32,995 nt of DNA from Streptomyces fildesensis (GTDB lineage: Bacteria; Actinomycetota; Actinomycetes; Streptomycetales; Streptomycetaceae): NCBI RefSeq assembly GCF_016107395.1, contig NZ_JAAIKO010000063.1, forward strand, positions 1-32,995, read 5' to 3'. Shown piece by piece: positions 1-9,287 of the stretch (position 1 is its first letter; each line of letters opens with the position of its first letter). The position numbers and the translations under genes are program-made. Below the pieces are notes generated by a model. It was given only the letters and a program-made list of their open reading frames with translations. It did no database searches and was not told the DNA's origin.

Positions 1-1
1 T

Positions 2-568
2 CCCGCACCCGACGCGACGCCGGTGCCGGACCTGCTCCAGCGGGACTTCACCGCCGCTGCACCGAACCAGAAGTACGTCGGCGACATTACCTACCTGCCC
101 ATCGGGGACGGACAATTCCTTTATCTCGCAACCGTGTTGGACCTGCATTCCAAGCGACTGACGGGCTGGTCGATCGCCGACCACATGCGGACCGAACTCA
201 TCGCCGACGCCCTGCGGGCCGCCGCCGGCACGCGGGGCGGAGACCTGCATGGAGCGATCTTCCACAGCGACAACGGAGCCCAATACTCGTCCAAGGAGTT
301 CGCGGCGCTCTGTGACCGGTTCGGCGTGATCCGATCGCGCGGAGCCGTCGGCACGAGCGCCGACAATGCCGCCGCGGAGTCCTTCAACGCCAGCATGAAA
401 CGCGAGACGCTCCAGGGCGCGAAACGCTGGCCCGGGGCCCGCGCCGCCCGCCTGTCCGTCTTCCGCTGGGTCACCCGCTACAACACCAGGCGACGGCACT
501 CCGCCCTCGGCCAACAGAGCCCGATCACCTACGAACAACGATCAACCACGCTGACCATCGCCGCATGA
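2..568 (+). CDS. IS3-family transposase OrfB, 3' part (runs in from the left edge)
   Basis: Catalytic half of an IS3-type two-ORF transposase (rve/integrase core) that would cut and join IS ends. The frame is open from the window edge, so the GTG at 23 is internal and the real start lies outside. Visible motifs are GDITYLP (first Asp), HSDNGAQY (second Asp) and AAAESFNASMKRE (catalytic Glu), which complete the DDE triad. The family C-terminus, with YNTRRRHSALG and a tail near SPITYE, is intact. OrfA is not in view here. An unrelated OrfA N-terminal remnant lies at 21433. Functional state cannot be judged without the 5' end. Confidence 0.93.
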   Translation, partial: PAPDATPVPDLLQRDFTAAAPNQKYVGDITYLPIGDGQFLYLATVLDLHSKRLTGWSIADHMRTELIADALRAAAGTRGGDLHGAIFHSDNGAQYSSKEFAALCDRFGVIRSRGAVGTSADNAAAESFNASMKRETLQGAKRWPGARAARLSVFRWVTRYNTRRRHSALGQQSPITYEQRSTTLTIAA

Positions 569-909
569 CAACCGGTGTCCTCGATCAAGGGGAAAGCCCA
601 AGCCGCACCGTCACCCACCTCGACGTCACCATCCTCGAACCCACCGATCAGCAGCCCGCGCTGCCCACCGCCTCCCGGGACGATCGGCACACCGCCCCCG
701 ACAAGCGCCGCCGACACCGAATTCTGACCCTGCTCCAGGAAGACCCCACTCGGCTGTGGCAACCCCGCGACATTGCGGCTCACTTCGGCGACGTCACCCT
801 GGAGACCATGTACAGACAACTGAACCGCTGGGCCACCAGCGGCCTCATCCACAAGCTCGGCCCCGGCCTCTACGCCGCCACGACATGGTCACCAACTTCC
901 CTTGCGTGA
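565..909 (+). CDS. Small winged-helix-like hypothetical protein
   Basis: A 114-residue protein whose ATG overlaps the stop of the IS3 transposase (ATGA), so it may be translationally coupled to it. The first 50 or so residues are Pro/Thr/Arg-rich and look disordered. Residues 50-108 read as a winged helix: RILTLLQ, then WQPRDIAAHFG, then TMYRQLNRWATSGLIHKLGPGLYAA, the pattern of helix, recognition helix and wing seen in small DNA-binding proteins. I do not recognise a named family. It may be an IS passenger or a host gene truncated by the IS. No separate ribosome binding site is evident. Confidence 0.5.
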   Translation: MTTGVLDQGESPSRTVTHLDVTILEPTDQQPALPTASRDDRHTAPDKRRRHRILTLLQEDPTRLWQPRDIAAHFGDVTLETMYRQLNRWATSGLIHKLGPGLYAATTWSPTSLA

Positions 910-950
910 CCTGCGAAAACGCTAACTACCCGGCCTTGGGGCAAGCCCCC

Positions 951-1172
951 CGGCTCTTCTCCCACATCACGATGAACTGGCGCGGCCGGCCACTGACCAG
1001 CCATGAAGTCATCATGCAATCCATCGCCGCGACCACCACGCGTACCGGACTGAGGGTGACGGCCGAACTCGACACCAACGCCTACCCGACCGGAGTGCAC
1101 ATCGGCGCCGCGGAGATGGCCGCTCTGCCATTGACCCGGCATGTCTCCGCTCACAGCTCCGTGTGCGTCTGA
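951..1172 (+). pseudogene. ISAzo13-family transposase, C-terminal remnant
   Basis: The reading frame carries LFSHITMNWRGRPLTSHEV, then AATTTRTGL and AELDTNAYPTG, which is the conserved C-terminal block of ISAzo13-type DDE transposases. The N-terminal roughly 300 residues, including most of the catalytic domain, are missing, and the expected final tail after LPLTRH is replaced by unrelated sequence up to the stop. It is a non-functional scar of an old insertion. Confidence 0.75.
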
Positions 1173-1531
1173 TCCGATCAAAACATGGCCCCTTACGCGT
1201 GAGGGGCGCTCACCCGATCAGGTAGCGAGGGAGAGCGGGCGTACCACCGGCGCGCGAAACGTCGTTGCGGTAGGACATGAACAGCACATTCACGACGACC
1301 GGGTGGCTCCTGGGCCACGTAGGGCCGGTTGGCCCAGGGCTGGTTGGCCCAGGGCCCGTCGGTCATACGGGCCGCCATCGGACACAGGCCGAACCCAAAG
1401 GGGCGTACTGCATGGACCCTCCGATCTATTCCGGGCTCGTCGCCGAATGGCAGGCCCACGGGCGGATGGTGCCCGGGCGGCCCGAGGCGCAGGCCCGGGG
1501 CCGGGCGGGAGTACCTACGGACCTGGCCCGA
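1173..1531. other. Gene-poor stretch with a 15-bp tandem repeat and a possible lost gene start
   Basis: No complete gene is convincing here. A tandem repeat (GGTTGGCCCAGGGC at 1327-1340 and 1342-1355) is visible. An ATG at 1412, preceded by AAGGGG, opens a frame starting MDPPIYSGLVAEWQAHGR. This resembles the first residues of Streptomyces hypothetical proteins, but it runs into sequence antisense to the next gene and looks like a 5' fragment. Confidence 0.3.
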
Positions 1532-2071
1532 TCAGCGCCGTTCGCCCCTGGGAGTGGTGTCGCGAGCGGCGTGCCCGGTACTCGCCGGGCCGTCCCAGGG
1601 ATGGGGCCGCCGGGGCCGGACTACGGTGGCGAGCAGGCCGACCGCCTGACGGAGCGCGAGCTCCACCGCGGCGGGGCTGTACAGGGTGCCGGTGCCGTCG
1701 GGTGGGACGAGCCATCGCAGGCGACCCGCAGCCCGGTGCGGGGCCGGCACCGCGATCCACGTCCCCTTCCCGGCATAGCGAGTGCCGCAGCCCACCCAGT
1801 GGGTCGTGGGATCGGGTGGGAGGAAGAACCCCACTCGGTGGGCGCCGAAGTCCGCCAACGTCGGACCGGGCTCCTGCCGGGGGACGCGCAACAGGGCGTC
1901 GACGGCAAGCAGACCCAGCTCTTCCGGGACGCTGAGCACGTCCCAGAACCGTCCGGCGGGCAGTAGCACGGTCCCGCTCTCACCATGTTCCCACTCCCGC
2001 TTGCACGCCCGGGGATCCGTCGCGGCAGCGGCGAGCCATTCCAATGCCTGCCTCGGGACCGTACTTCTCAT
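1532..2071 (-). CDS. Conserved hypothetical protein (not recognised)
   Basis: A protein of about 179 residues. I start it at ATG 2071 because a GGAGG lies 7 bases upstream; an in-frame GTG at 2077 is too close to that site. The N-terminal half is helical with many Ala/Leu. The middle has LLPAGRFWDVL, then VGFFLPPDP and GTRYAGKGTWIAVP, followed by WLVPPDGTGTLYSPAAVELAL. This alternation of conserved Gly/Pro turns and strands vaguely recalls the N-terminal primase-polymerase-like domain of actinobacterial accessory proteins, but I cannot assign it. The C-terminal 30 residues are Pro/Arg-rich and may be frayed. It is transcribed divergently from the small gene at 2276. Confidence 0.55.
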   Translation of the reverse strand: MRSTVPRQALEWLAAAATDPRACKREWEHGESGTVLLPAGRFWDVLSVPEELGLLAVDALLRVPRQEPGPTLADFGAHRVGFFLPPDPTTHWVGCGTRYAGKGTWIAVPAPHRAAGRLRWLVPPDGTGTLYSPAAVELALRQAVGLLATVVRPRRPHPWDGPASTGHAARDTTPRGERR

Positions 2072-2275
2072 GTCCACTCCTCCATAACTGCCGTGCCCGC
2101 CACCGGACGTGCCGCCCTCGGGGCGCGCAAAAGCTGTTCGAATTTCCGGATAACTGCCGGGTTGGGTCGCCCATGCTGGTGGATATTTCTACCCGGCGGA
2201 AGAGGTGGCGCGGTGTGGCGTTTCCTCCGGAGCGCCCTCTCCTCCGGCGCCCTTGACAACGATCGAGAACAGGAC

Positions 2276-2455
2276 ATGCCCAACGCCACAACAGCGGCAT
2301 TCATGCGCGCCTGGAGACACCCGCTCCTTTCGCTACTCTCACTCAGACGCCGCCTGAGCAGGGATCCCTTGGCCCAACTCGTGGAGACGGCCAAACGCCT
2401 CCAATACGGCGCCGGTTGGGATCACCCGGTGGATGACGACGACCCGAGACGGTGA
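2276..2455 (+). CDS. Possible small basic protein
   Basis: A frame of 59 codons from ATG 2276 encodes a protein with an Arg/Leu-rich amphipathic centre (LLSLLSLRRRLSRDPLAQLV) and an acidic end (DDDD). A TTGACA-like hexamer lies about 20 bases upstream of the start. There is no recognisable domain and no clear ribosome binding site. It could be a small regulatory or membrane-surface protein, or a chance frame. Confidence 0.3.
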   Translation: MPNATTAAFMRAWRHPLLSLLSLRRRLSRDPLAQLVETAKRLQYGAGWDHPVDDDDPRR

Positions 2456-2997
2456 GCGGCGGCCCCGGGGGTACACGGTCAAAGTGCCCGTCCATAGCGG
2501 ACGTTGTGGGTCCAGATCCGCTCCAGCCGCACCCGCGCTCATCCGGCACCAGCCGCTCATCAATCCCCACGGCCGACAGCCTGCCCAGCCATCCAAATGA
2601 GATGACTTCTTATCCCCATCGATTCGGTTTTGACAACTCCCTTTGCGTCCAATCTGGTTGACCTCCCCGCCTGGCGGCTCGGCACCCGCTTGCTGGGATC
2701 CTTGCGGCGTCCGGATCGGCTGCGGGTCTGGCCGACTCAAGGGAAGTCTGAATGGACCGCAAGCAACTCATGATCATCGCTACGACGGTGTTCGGGTGGA
2801 GCGTGGTGATGGCCGCGCTGGGCCGGGCCGCCGGGTCACCGCGTCGCACCGGTTCCGGACAGGGAGGGCGGCGCTGCGTGACGATACCGGCCGTACCCCC
2901 TGCAAGACCTGTACCGGTGCGGCCCGGCCGCAAACTCGGCCCGATCGCGGACAGCGTCGGCAGCGCCCACCGCGCCTTGGTTCAGCTCGGTCTTCAA
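2456..2997. other. Gene-poor stretch
   Basis: I see no convincing gene. An ATG at 2752 opens with a short hydrophobic stretch (MIIATTVFGWSVVMAALGRA) that could be the start of a lost membrane protein. The frame then becomes Arg/Gly-rich and runs on only because it lies antisense to the glycosyltransferase gene. Confidence 0.3.
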
Positions 2998-3032
2998 GAT
3001 CGGGCGGGGCGGCATGCCCGCCCCGCCCGATC
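2998..3032 (-). terminator. Strong palindromic terminator of the GT39 gene
   Basis: Two 15-base arms, GATCGGGCGGGGCGG (2998-3012) and its exact complement (3018-3032), flank a 5-base loop CATGC. The outer two bases of the right arm fall inside the minus-strand stop codon of the glycosyltransferase. There is no U-tract, as is usual in Streptomyces. The symmetry means it could act in both directions. Confidence 0.75.
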
Positions 3033-4989
3033 AGCGGGCCTTGGTGGCCGGTGTGCGTCGTGGGGTGTAGCAGTCGTAGAGCGGGGAGCTCTTGTCCGAT
3101 GTGTGGCCGTAGGCGCTGGGGCGTACCCGGGTGCAGTGGTCCTTGATCCAGGCGGTCGCCGGAGTGGCGGGCCGCTGCGCGGTCAGCAGGGCGTACCGCA
3201 CCTGGTGCGCGGCCACCAGGCTTTCAAGTTGCGGGGCCGTCGGGTAGGGGGTCAGGCCGGTGAAGCCGCCCATCACCAGCATCGGCTGGGTGGAGGCCCG
3301 CAGCAGCGGCTCCGCGGTGTAAGCGGCCTGGGTGGCGAGCAGGTACTTCTCGCCGGAGAGCCGGGCGGTCAGGTACTTCAGCAGCTTCGCGTCCCGGACC
3401 GACGGGTCGTTCAACGTGATCGGGGCGCTCCGGTGCGCCGGGTGGCGGACCTGCTCCTGGTAGGCGTTGCCGACCGGTCCGGCCAGCGGGGACATCGCGG
3501 AGCCGGCGTACCGGGAGTCCAGGGTCGAGGCGGTCCATACCGCCGGGGCGAGCAGCGTGGCCGCCACCCCCGCCGTGAAGGCCCAACGCGCCACCTGCGG
3601 CATTTCGCGCGCCCGGCGGATCCACAGGCCCGCCGCCGCGCCGAGCCCCAGCACCAGCACCAGGGGCAGCAGCCACGGCGCGAAGGAATGGTGCGGGACC
3701 TGGAGCACGACGGCCCACACGACGGTCAGCGCGATCGCCGCGGGCAGCGCCACGCGGCGCGGACCGTCCGCCTGCCACTGCGACCGGAAGAGGGCGAGGC
3801 CGGCGCCCGACAGCGCGGCCAGCGCCGGTGCGAGGACGGCGGTGTAATAGCCGTGGTTGCCGTTGGAGGAGCTGAACACCACCGTGTGCAGCAGCAGCCA
3901 GCCGCCCCACAGCACGAAACCGGCGCGCAGGGGGTCGGTGCGGGGCTGCCCCTTGCGCCACAGCACACCGAGGACGAAGGCGAGGAGCGACAGCGGGAGG
4001 AACCAGGATATCTGCGGGCCTATCGTGCTGTTGAGCAGCATCGTCAGGCCGGTGTTCCCGCTGGCGCGGCTGGCGGTCGTACCGGCCACGGAGCCCAGCG
4101 CGTCCGGGGCGCCGCCGAAGCGGCTGAGGCCGTTGTAGCCGAAGACCAGGGTGAACGGGTTGTTGTTGCGCGTCCCGTCGAGGTAGGGGCGCTGGCCGCC
4201 GGGGGTCAGATAGACCAGCAGCACCCAGGCGCAGGACACGACGAACGCCGTGCCGCCGGCTAGCAGCACCCGGCCCGCCCGGCGCAGCGGAGCACCCGGC
4301 GCGGCCAGCAGGTACACCGCGCCGAAGACCGGCAGCACCAGCCAGGCCTGCAGCATCTTCGCCTGGAAGGCCAGCCCCACCAGAGCGCCGCAGGTCAGCA
4401 GCGGCACGAGTCTCCCGGTCAGGACGGCCTTCTGCAGCGCTCCGGCCGCCAGCACCAGCAGCAAGGTGAGCAGGGTGTCCGGAATGCTGTGCCGGCCCAG
4501 CGCCACACTGATCGGGCTGAGCGCGAGGATCAGGGCGGCGAGCAGCGCGGCGACCGGTCCGGCCCAGGCGCGCACGATGCGGTGCAGCACCAGGACGCTG
4601 AGCACGCCCTCCACAGCCTGCGGGAACGCCACCGCCCAGACGTGCGGTCCGAACACCCGGACCGACAGTGCCTGCGGCCACAGCGCGCCGGGGATCTTGT
4701 CCACGGTGATCGACCCGCCCGCGTCGAGCCCACCGAAGACGAACGAGCGCCAGCTCGCGGACATCGACCGGACGGCCGCGCTGTAGTAGGGGTGGATCGC
4801 CGCTTCGCCCATGCCCCAGAAATAGAGCACCGTGGCCAGGACGAGGACCAGCAGCAGGGCCGGCAGCTCCCAGTGGAGGGTCTCCTGCGAGGGCTGCCCG
4901 ACGACGGGTACGGCGGGCTCGGCGAGTCCCTGGCGGCTGGAGCGGCGCCGATGCGAGGATGCGTGCCGGGTGGTGGGACTCGTGGTCAT
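3031..4989 (-). CDS. GT39 (PMT/ArnT-type) membrane glycosyltransferase
   Basis: A 652-residue polytopic membrane protein of the ArnT/PMT superfamily, which transfers sugars from polyprenyl-phosphate donors to proteins or envelope glycans on the outer face of the membrane. After a basic 35-residue cytoplasmic N-terminus, the first membrane segment (residues 41-58) leads into an extracytoplasmic loop with the family's acidic/aromatic block (HPYYSAAVRSM, FGGLDAGGSITVDKIPG, Asp89 and Asp97). About ten further hydrophobic segments follow. The C-terminal soluble domain (about residues 490-640) contains GEKYLLATQ and MLVMGGFTG, typical of the actinobacterial subgroup. Length and organisation are normal. 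It appears monocistronic, with its own terminator at the stop codon. The sugar and acceptor cannot be told from sequence. Confidence 0.9.
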   Translation of the reverse strand: MTTSPTTRHASSHRRRSSRQGLAEPAVPVVGQPSQETLHWELPALLLVLVLATVLYFWGMGEAAIHPYYSAAVRSMSASWRSFVFGGLDAGGSITVDKIPGALWPQALSVRVFGPHVWAVAFPQAVEGVLSVLVLHRIVRAWAGPVAALLAALILALSPISVALGRHSIPDTLLTLLLVLAAGALQKAVLTGRLVPLLTCGALVGLAFQAKMLQAWLVLPVFGAVYLLAAPGAPLRRAGRVLLAGGTAFVVSCAWVLLVYLTPGGQRPYLDGTRNNNPFTLVFGYNGLSRFGGAPDALGSVAGTTASRASGNTGLTMLLNSTIGPQISWFLPLSLLAFVLGVLWRKGQPRTDPLRAGFVLWGGWLLLHTVVFSSSNGNHGYYTAVLAPALAALSGAGLALFRSQWQADGPRRVALPAAIALTVVWAVVLQVPHHSFAPWLLPLVLVLGLGAAAGLWIRRAREMPQVARWAFTAGVAATLLAPAVWTASTLDSRYAGSAMSPLAGPVGNAYQEQVRHPAHRSAPITLNDPSVRDAKLLKYLTARLSGEKYLLATQAAYTAEPLLRASTQPMLVMGGFTGLTPYPTAPQLESLVAAHQVRYALLTAQRPATPATAWIKDHCTRVRPSAYGHTSDKSSPLYDCYTPRRTPATKAR

Positions 4990-5411
4990 GAAGCCGGACT
5001 CTCGTGTGGTGGCGGACCTGGCGCGGGGCCGGGTTTCGGCGACTGGGGCCGGTGGTCGGCCGTGACAAGTGCGGACCCAGCGTAGGCCCTGCCTGCCGGC
5101 CGCCGACGCCCGACCAGGCCTTGCGTAAACGCTCGTATGAGAAGCTGTTGCGCTATCGATCTTGAGGAACGTCGGTTCGAGTGATGAGCCTCGGTCGGGT
5201 GGTGTTGGGTTGTGGTCCGCATGAAGGCAGGGCCTCCGGTGCAGCTCGTGGTTGTCGAGACCGTTGAGCGCGCCGGGAGGCCCTGTTGTCCCAGTTCTAT
5301 GCCCTGGCCGCGGCTGGCTCCAACTTCGTTGCGCGTGGGTGTGATTGTCTCGCGCACCGGTTCGGGAATGCGGCGGATCATCCGCACAGGCGGTCGAGGT
5401 ATCCCTCGGAT
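4990..5411. other. Intergenic region with hairpin, probably the left side of the IS5 element
   Basis: No gene is seen. A 10-bp inverted repeat CAGGGCCTCC (5228-5237) / GGAGGCCCTG (5276-5285) could form a hairpin ahead of the transposase. I could not fix the IS left end or a target duplication by eye. Confidence 0.35.
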
Positions 5412-6193
5412 ATGACAGACGCGGAGTGGGTGCAGGTTCGTGATCTGCTGCCGGTGCCGGGGTGGTTGGAGGGCCGGGGCGGGCGCCCGGAGGCCTACTG
5501 TCACCGGCAGATGGTGGACGCGGTGCGCTACCTGGTCGCCGGCGGCATCACGTGGCGGGCGATGCCTGCCGACTTTCCTGCCTGGGACCGCGTCTATGCC
5601 TTTTGGCGGCGCTGGCGTGACCAAGGCTGGATCGCGGAGTTCCACGACCGGCTGCGCGACCGGGTCCGCGAGGCCGCCGGCCGGGATACGGAACCGACTG
5701 CGGGCATCATCGACGCCCAGTCGGTGAAAGGAGCCGCTTCGGTGCCGGCCGCGAGCCGGGGCTTCGACGGCGGCAAGAAGGTCAACGGCCGCAAGCGCCA
5801 CATCGTGGTGGACACCCTCGGGCTGCTGCTGGCAGTGAGTGTCACCGCGGCATCGGTCACCGACCGGGACGCCGCACGCACGGTGCTGACCCGCCTGCAC
5901 CAAAGGCACTGGCCCTGGCCCGGGTATGGGCGGACGGCGGCTATACCGGGCCACTGGTCGACTTCACCCGCAGCACCCTGCGGATCGCGTTGACGGTGGT
6001 CAAACGCAGCGACGACTTGTCAGGGTTCGTCGTGCTGCCCAAGAGGTGGCTGGTGGAGCGCACGTTCGCGTGGCTGATGCGCTCACGCCGACTGGCCCGC
6101 GACTACGAAACCCGCACCGACAGCTCGCAAGCGATGATCTGGTGGTCGATGAGCATGGTCATGAGCCGCCGCCTCGCCCGCCCACGACGCTGA
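5412..6193 (+). pseudogene. IS5-family transposase, frameshifted
   Basis: The N-terminal part from ATG 5412 reads MTDAEWVQVRDLLPVPGW and continues through GGRPEAYCHRQMVDA, GIIDAQSVKG (DDE Asp), DGGKKVNGRKRHI and DTLGLLL. Near 5900 the frame must change: the second catalytic block VWADGGYTG and the C-terminal LPKRWLVERTFAWLMRSRR (catalytic Glu) continue one frame over to the stop at 6193. Many relatives encode this as one uninterrupted protein, so this looks like a one-base lesion and the copy is probably dead. Some IS5 subgroups do use a programmed shift, and I cannot exclude that. Confidence 0.85.
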
Positions 6194-6653
6194 ACATTCC
6201 CGGGCTCGCTTCGGCCAACCAGCCCCGCACCGCCAGGCGCTTCGTCTTCGACCGCACCCCCTCGACCTTCGCGGGAACCGGCTCCAGGCCAAGTGCTACC
6301 GCCAGCTGCCGGCAGTCCATCGCCCCGCCGCCGGACCTGCCCCGCTCCTGCAGGATTTCCATGATCCGCCGGTAGCCCGGGGCCAGAGCATCAGCCTCAA
6401 GCCCGTCCCGCCGCACCGGCACCACCGAACCGGGCCCCGCCGCCGCGACCTGCACCGGCCGCTCGCCGGCCCCAGCGAGTGACGAATCCTCCGCGCTTCC
6501 GCGAGGTTCCGCGAGGATCTGGCCGACTGTCTCCCGAGCGATCACGAACCGCTCCCACACAGCCTCTGCCTCACCCAACTCAGCCTGCAAGACCTCCACC
6601 CGCTGCCGGGCGGCACGCTCACGCTCTTCCAACAAACCCATCACCGACGGCAC
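6159..6653 (-). CDS. Coiled-coil plus winged-helix hypothetical protein
   Basis: I start it at GTG 6653 because GGAGG lies 7 bases upstream; ATG 6641 is the alternative. The N-terminal 40 residues form a coiled coil (EERERAARQRVEVLQAEL) ending in VIARETVGQIL. After a low-complexity linker comes VVPVRRDGLEADALAPGYR, then a helix-turn-helix-like block (CRQLAVALGLEPVPAKVEG, RSKTKRLAVRGWL) with a short wing. This architecture is common in Streptomyces beside IS elements, but I know of no assigned function. The last 12 or so codons overlap the 3' end of the IS5 transposase on the other strand, so the native C-terminus may have been replaced by IS sequence. Confidence 0.6.
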   Translation of the reverse strand: MPSVMGLLEERERAARQRVEVLQAELGEAEAVWERFVIARETVGQILAEPRGSAEDSSLAGAGERPVQVAAAGPGSVVPVRRDGLEADALAPGYRRIMEILQERGRSGGGAMDCRQLAVALGLEPVPAKVEGVRSKTKRLAVRGWLAEASPGMFSVVGGRGGGS

Positions 6654-6886
6654 CCCAGCACCTCCACCGAAGAGACGACACGACACCTCATCCCTGCCGC
6701 CAAGATGGCAATGTCATGCCTGACCAGCGGAAACACAGCGATCACTCGCGGAAAGACAACAGCTTCTTACGTCCCGGCACCACCCCGATGATCAGGCGCA
6801 AACCCCCTGATCAGGTGGAACCCATACACCACCACCCCGGACGTGACCTCCACCGGAGGGCTTCGCCATCCGCAGTGGGCGGAATC

Positions 6887-7111
6887 CTAACGGACGACGA
6901 GCGGGATCTCCGACGGCTGGGGCACAGGCTTTTCGGCCACTTGTCGGACCTCCACAAGTCCTTCGACGCCGGGCGGCACGCGCCTCGGCGTAAGTCCCGC
7001 GGAGTTGCCGTCTGCGATGCGGGTGCCGACCGTGCCGTTCTCCGGCATGCGGTCTGGCGTCACGTCCACACCGAAAGGACTCGCCGCCGCAGTCATGGAC
7101 TGGCTCTTCAT
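6887..7111 (-). CDS. Possible small hypothetical protein
   Basis: A 74-codon frame with an ordinary soluble-protein composition (FGVDVTPDRMPENGTVGTR, then VEGLVEVRQVAEKPV). Third-position G/C is about 78%, below the intact genes here but above random. There is no recognised domain and no strong ribosome binding site. It could be a remnant of a larger extracellular protein, since PENGTVGT resembles a cadherin-like turn, but that is weak. Confidence 0.25.
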   Translation of the reverse strand: MKSQSMTAAASPFGVDVTPDRMPENGTVGTRIADGNSAGLTPRRVPPGVEGLVEVRQVAEKPVPQPSEIPLVVR

Positions 7112-7234
7112 GGGTGTCCGGCATCTGCGAGCAGCCGCCGCTTCGCGCCGGACCCGCTTGGAACGGCCACGCTCGTGGCAGCGGACGCCGCCTCAACCGA
7201 CAGGCCGGATCGCCGGTTCTCCAGGAAGCTGCGC

Positions 7235-7717
7235 CTACACGCCCCACGCCTCTCGAAGCGCCCTGCCGCCGGCCGTCCGCAGGATCTCGGTGACCAGGTC
7301 TTCATCTGAGCGGCCGCACTGGGTCGCCAGGCGCCGCAGTCGCCGACGGAGCAGGGCCGCGACCTCCTCGTCGTCACAGGCGGCAGCGCAACCCTGGAGG
7401 AAGAGTTTCGCGAGTTCACCATCGTGGCGCCGCATGAGCCGGAGGCGGTTCGAGGGAGCGCCCGCATCCGCTCGGAGCGAGCCGCCCTCGCCGACGTCCA
7501 GCAGGTCGAAGCCGTGCTCGAGCACCGCCAGGAACAGTGCGCCCTTGGACCCGAACAATCGGAACAGGTACGGCTGGGAGAATCCGCATCGTGCAGCGAT
7601 CGCCTCCGTGGTGGTGCCTTTCAGACCGCACCGGGCGAACTCGCCGACAGCGCGCTCAAGCACCTGTCGTCTGCGCTCGGCAGAAGCGGTCCGCGGACCA
7701 CGAGCCGGGCTGTCCAT
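7235..7717 (-). CDS. TetR-family transcriptional regulator
   Basis: A 160-residue protein with the TetR N-terminal DNA-binding domain: RRRQVLERAVGEFARCG, TTTEAIAARCGFSQPYLFRLFG (helix-turn-helix) and SKGALFLAVLEHGF. The start is ATG 7717, because GGGAG lies about 8 bases upstream; a TTG five codons further out is less likely. The ligand-binding domain is short (about 110 residues against the usual 130-150), so part of it may be missing. The SQPYLFRLF subtype matches the TetR remnant at 14690-15150, not the TetR genes at 9.7 and 14.1 kb. No operator or target gene is obvious next to it. Confidence 0.8.
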   Translation of the reverse strand: MDSPARGPRTASAERRRQVLERAVGEFARCGLKGTTTEAIAARCGFSQPYLFRLFGSKGALFLAVLEHGFDLLDVGEGGSLRADAGAPSNRLRLMRRHDGELAKLFLQGCAAACDDEEVAALLRRRLRRLATQCGRSDEDLVTEILRTAGGRALREAWGV

Positions 7718-7819
7718 AGTCCCATCTCCCAATCAACTGGCTGCGCTTGCAGCACCATTCACATGACGTTTGCCGTATATATGGGTCTGCCGCGTCCACA
7801 CTGCCGGACCAGGTCCCGT

Positions 7820-8240
7820 TCACGCCGCGGTTTCAGGGCGGTCGGGCTGGGACCAGTGGGTAGGGAAGGCGCCGGGCCGTTCGGTGCGCTGGTAGGTGTG
7901 GGCACCGAAGTAGTCGCGGGCCCTGGAGGAGGGCGGCGGGCAGCCGGTCGGCGCGCAGGGTGTCGTAGGAGGACAGAGCCGCGGAGAAGGCGAGGACGGG
8001 GATGCTGCGGCGGGCGGCGGAGGCGACGACCTCCATGGCACCTGGGCGTCGGCGGTCTCCGCGGTGAAGCCTTCCTCGGTCAGCAAACTGACCAGGTTCG
8101 GCTCGGCGGCGTGGGCGACGCGGATGCGGTCGAGGAACGAGGCCCGGATGATGCACCCGCCGCGCCAGATTCGGGCGACCGTACCGAGATCGATCTTCCA
8201 GCCGTACTCGGCGGCCAGAATAGCTCCCTCGCGCGAGCCG
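7820..8240 (-). pseudogene. gnd: 6-phosphogluconate dehydrogenase, C-terminal remnant
   Basis: Read on the minus strand, the fragment has EYGWKIDLGTVARIWRGGCI, IRASFLDRIR and NLVSLLTEEGF. One frame over it continues as VVASAARRSIPVLAFSAAL and LRADRLPAAL, then back to RDYFGAHTYQRTER and the stop. This is the C-terminal all-helical domain of 6-phosphogluconate dehydrogenase. At least two frameshifts (near 8040 and 7915) and the loss of the NADP-binding N-terminal 300 or so residues make it non-functional. Confidence 0.8.
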
Positions 8241-8357
8241 CACCGCGTGTGGGAGTGCTGTCGGCCCCGACCGAGGTCATGGCCCAGCTCTGCGTCGCAG
8301 TCTGGGGCCGATGACAACCGCCCGTCGACCGCACGACCGATCATCAGGCCCTCGCAG

Positions 8358-9236
8358 TCACGCCACCGCGTTCAACAGGTCGGCCAGCACGCCGGGCCTT
8401 TCCAGGGCGATGAAGTGGCCCGTTCCTGGCACCTGCGTGAATTCGGCGGCAGGCAGCAGCTCCTTGTTGGCTTCCCGGTCCGAGCGCCGGGACCAGTCCT
8501 TCTCCCCGTAGACGAGGTGAATCGGGGCCCTGACCTCCCGGTAGCGCGAGCGGGCCGCGATCAGGCTGGGCAAGCTCTGGTACACGGCCCGGGCCACGGT
8601 CGGGTAGCCGGGGTGGCTGCCCACCTGAAGGAGTTCGTCCACGTAGTCCGCCCGCAGAGCGGTCCTGTCACCCAGGCCGCCCTGCAGGACCCTGCGGAGA
8701 ACGGGCTTGGGCTCCACTCCAGCGATCACCGGGCCCACCCCCGGCGTGAGAACACCGCTGACCACCAGACGGGCGAGGAGACTGGACCGGGCGATACCGT
8801 CGCGGAAGTCGTACGCATTCACGGCCACGACACGCCGTACCCGCTCCGGCAGATCAGCCGCCGTGGTCAGAGCTAGCACCGCCCCCAAGGACTCCCCGAC
8901 CATCGTCACATCGCGGAGGTCGAGTTCGGTCAGGAGCCGTTCAACGCCCGCGCGCATCGCCGGCTCGTCGTACGACGCACCGGAAACGATCTCGGAGTAG
9001 CCCATCCCCGGAAGGTCGAGGGCGTACACCGTGTACCGATCCGAGATCAACGGGATGAGGAAGCGGAAGTGCTCGGCCTGCGTGCGCACGGTGTGCAGCA
9101 GGACCAGGGGGGCACCGGTGCCCGCTTTGAGGTAGCGCAGCGTCCCCTCGCGGTTCGGGGGTCCTCCGCGCGGGGCGATGGTGTGGCTGGTGGCCCCCGG
9201 AATGTGGATCGTGGGACGCGTCTCCTGATCGGGCAT
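8358..9236 (-). CDS. Alpha/beta-fold hydrolase
   Basis: A 292-residue serine hydrolase. Strands and the HTV oxyanion region at residues 48-50 precede LDLPGMGYS. The nucleophile elbow is GESLGA with Ser116. The acid lies in YGEKDWSRRSD and the catalytic His in GTGHFIALERP near the C-terminus. Start ATG 9236 has AGAAGGAG about 8 bases upstream. Two copies of a palindromic operator lie 50-90 bases upstream, so the gene is probably repressed by a TetR protein of the 14.1-kb type. The frame is open upstream through the operators into the MMPL remnant. The substrate is unknown. Confidence 0.88.
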   Translation of the reverse strand: MPDQETRPTIHIPGATSHTIAPRGGPPNREGTLRYLKAGTGAPLVLLHTVRTQAEHFRFLIPLISDRYTVYALDLPGMGYSEIVSGASYDEPAMRAGVERLLTELDLRDVTMVGESLGAVLALTTAADLPERVRRVVAVNAYDFRDGIARSSLLARLVVSGVLTPGVGPVIAGVEPKPVLRRVLQGGLGDRTALRADYVDELLQVGSHPGYPTVARAVYQSLPSLIAARSRYREVRAPIHLVYGEKDWSRRSDREANKELLPAAEFTQVPGTGHFIALERPGVLADLLNAVA

Positions 9237-9287
9237 GACGCAGACTCCTTCTCTCCCGGGCATTGGGGGCGCGAGTACCCCACATGC

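Noticed and set aside
2752..4263. A long plus-strand open frame of 503 codons
   Set aside because: It is antisense to the GT39 gene. Its product is Gly/Arg/Gln-rich low complexity, as expected for the opposite strand of a high-GC gene.
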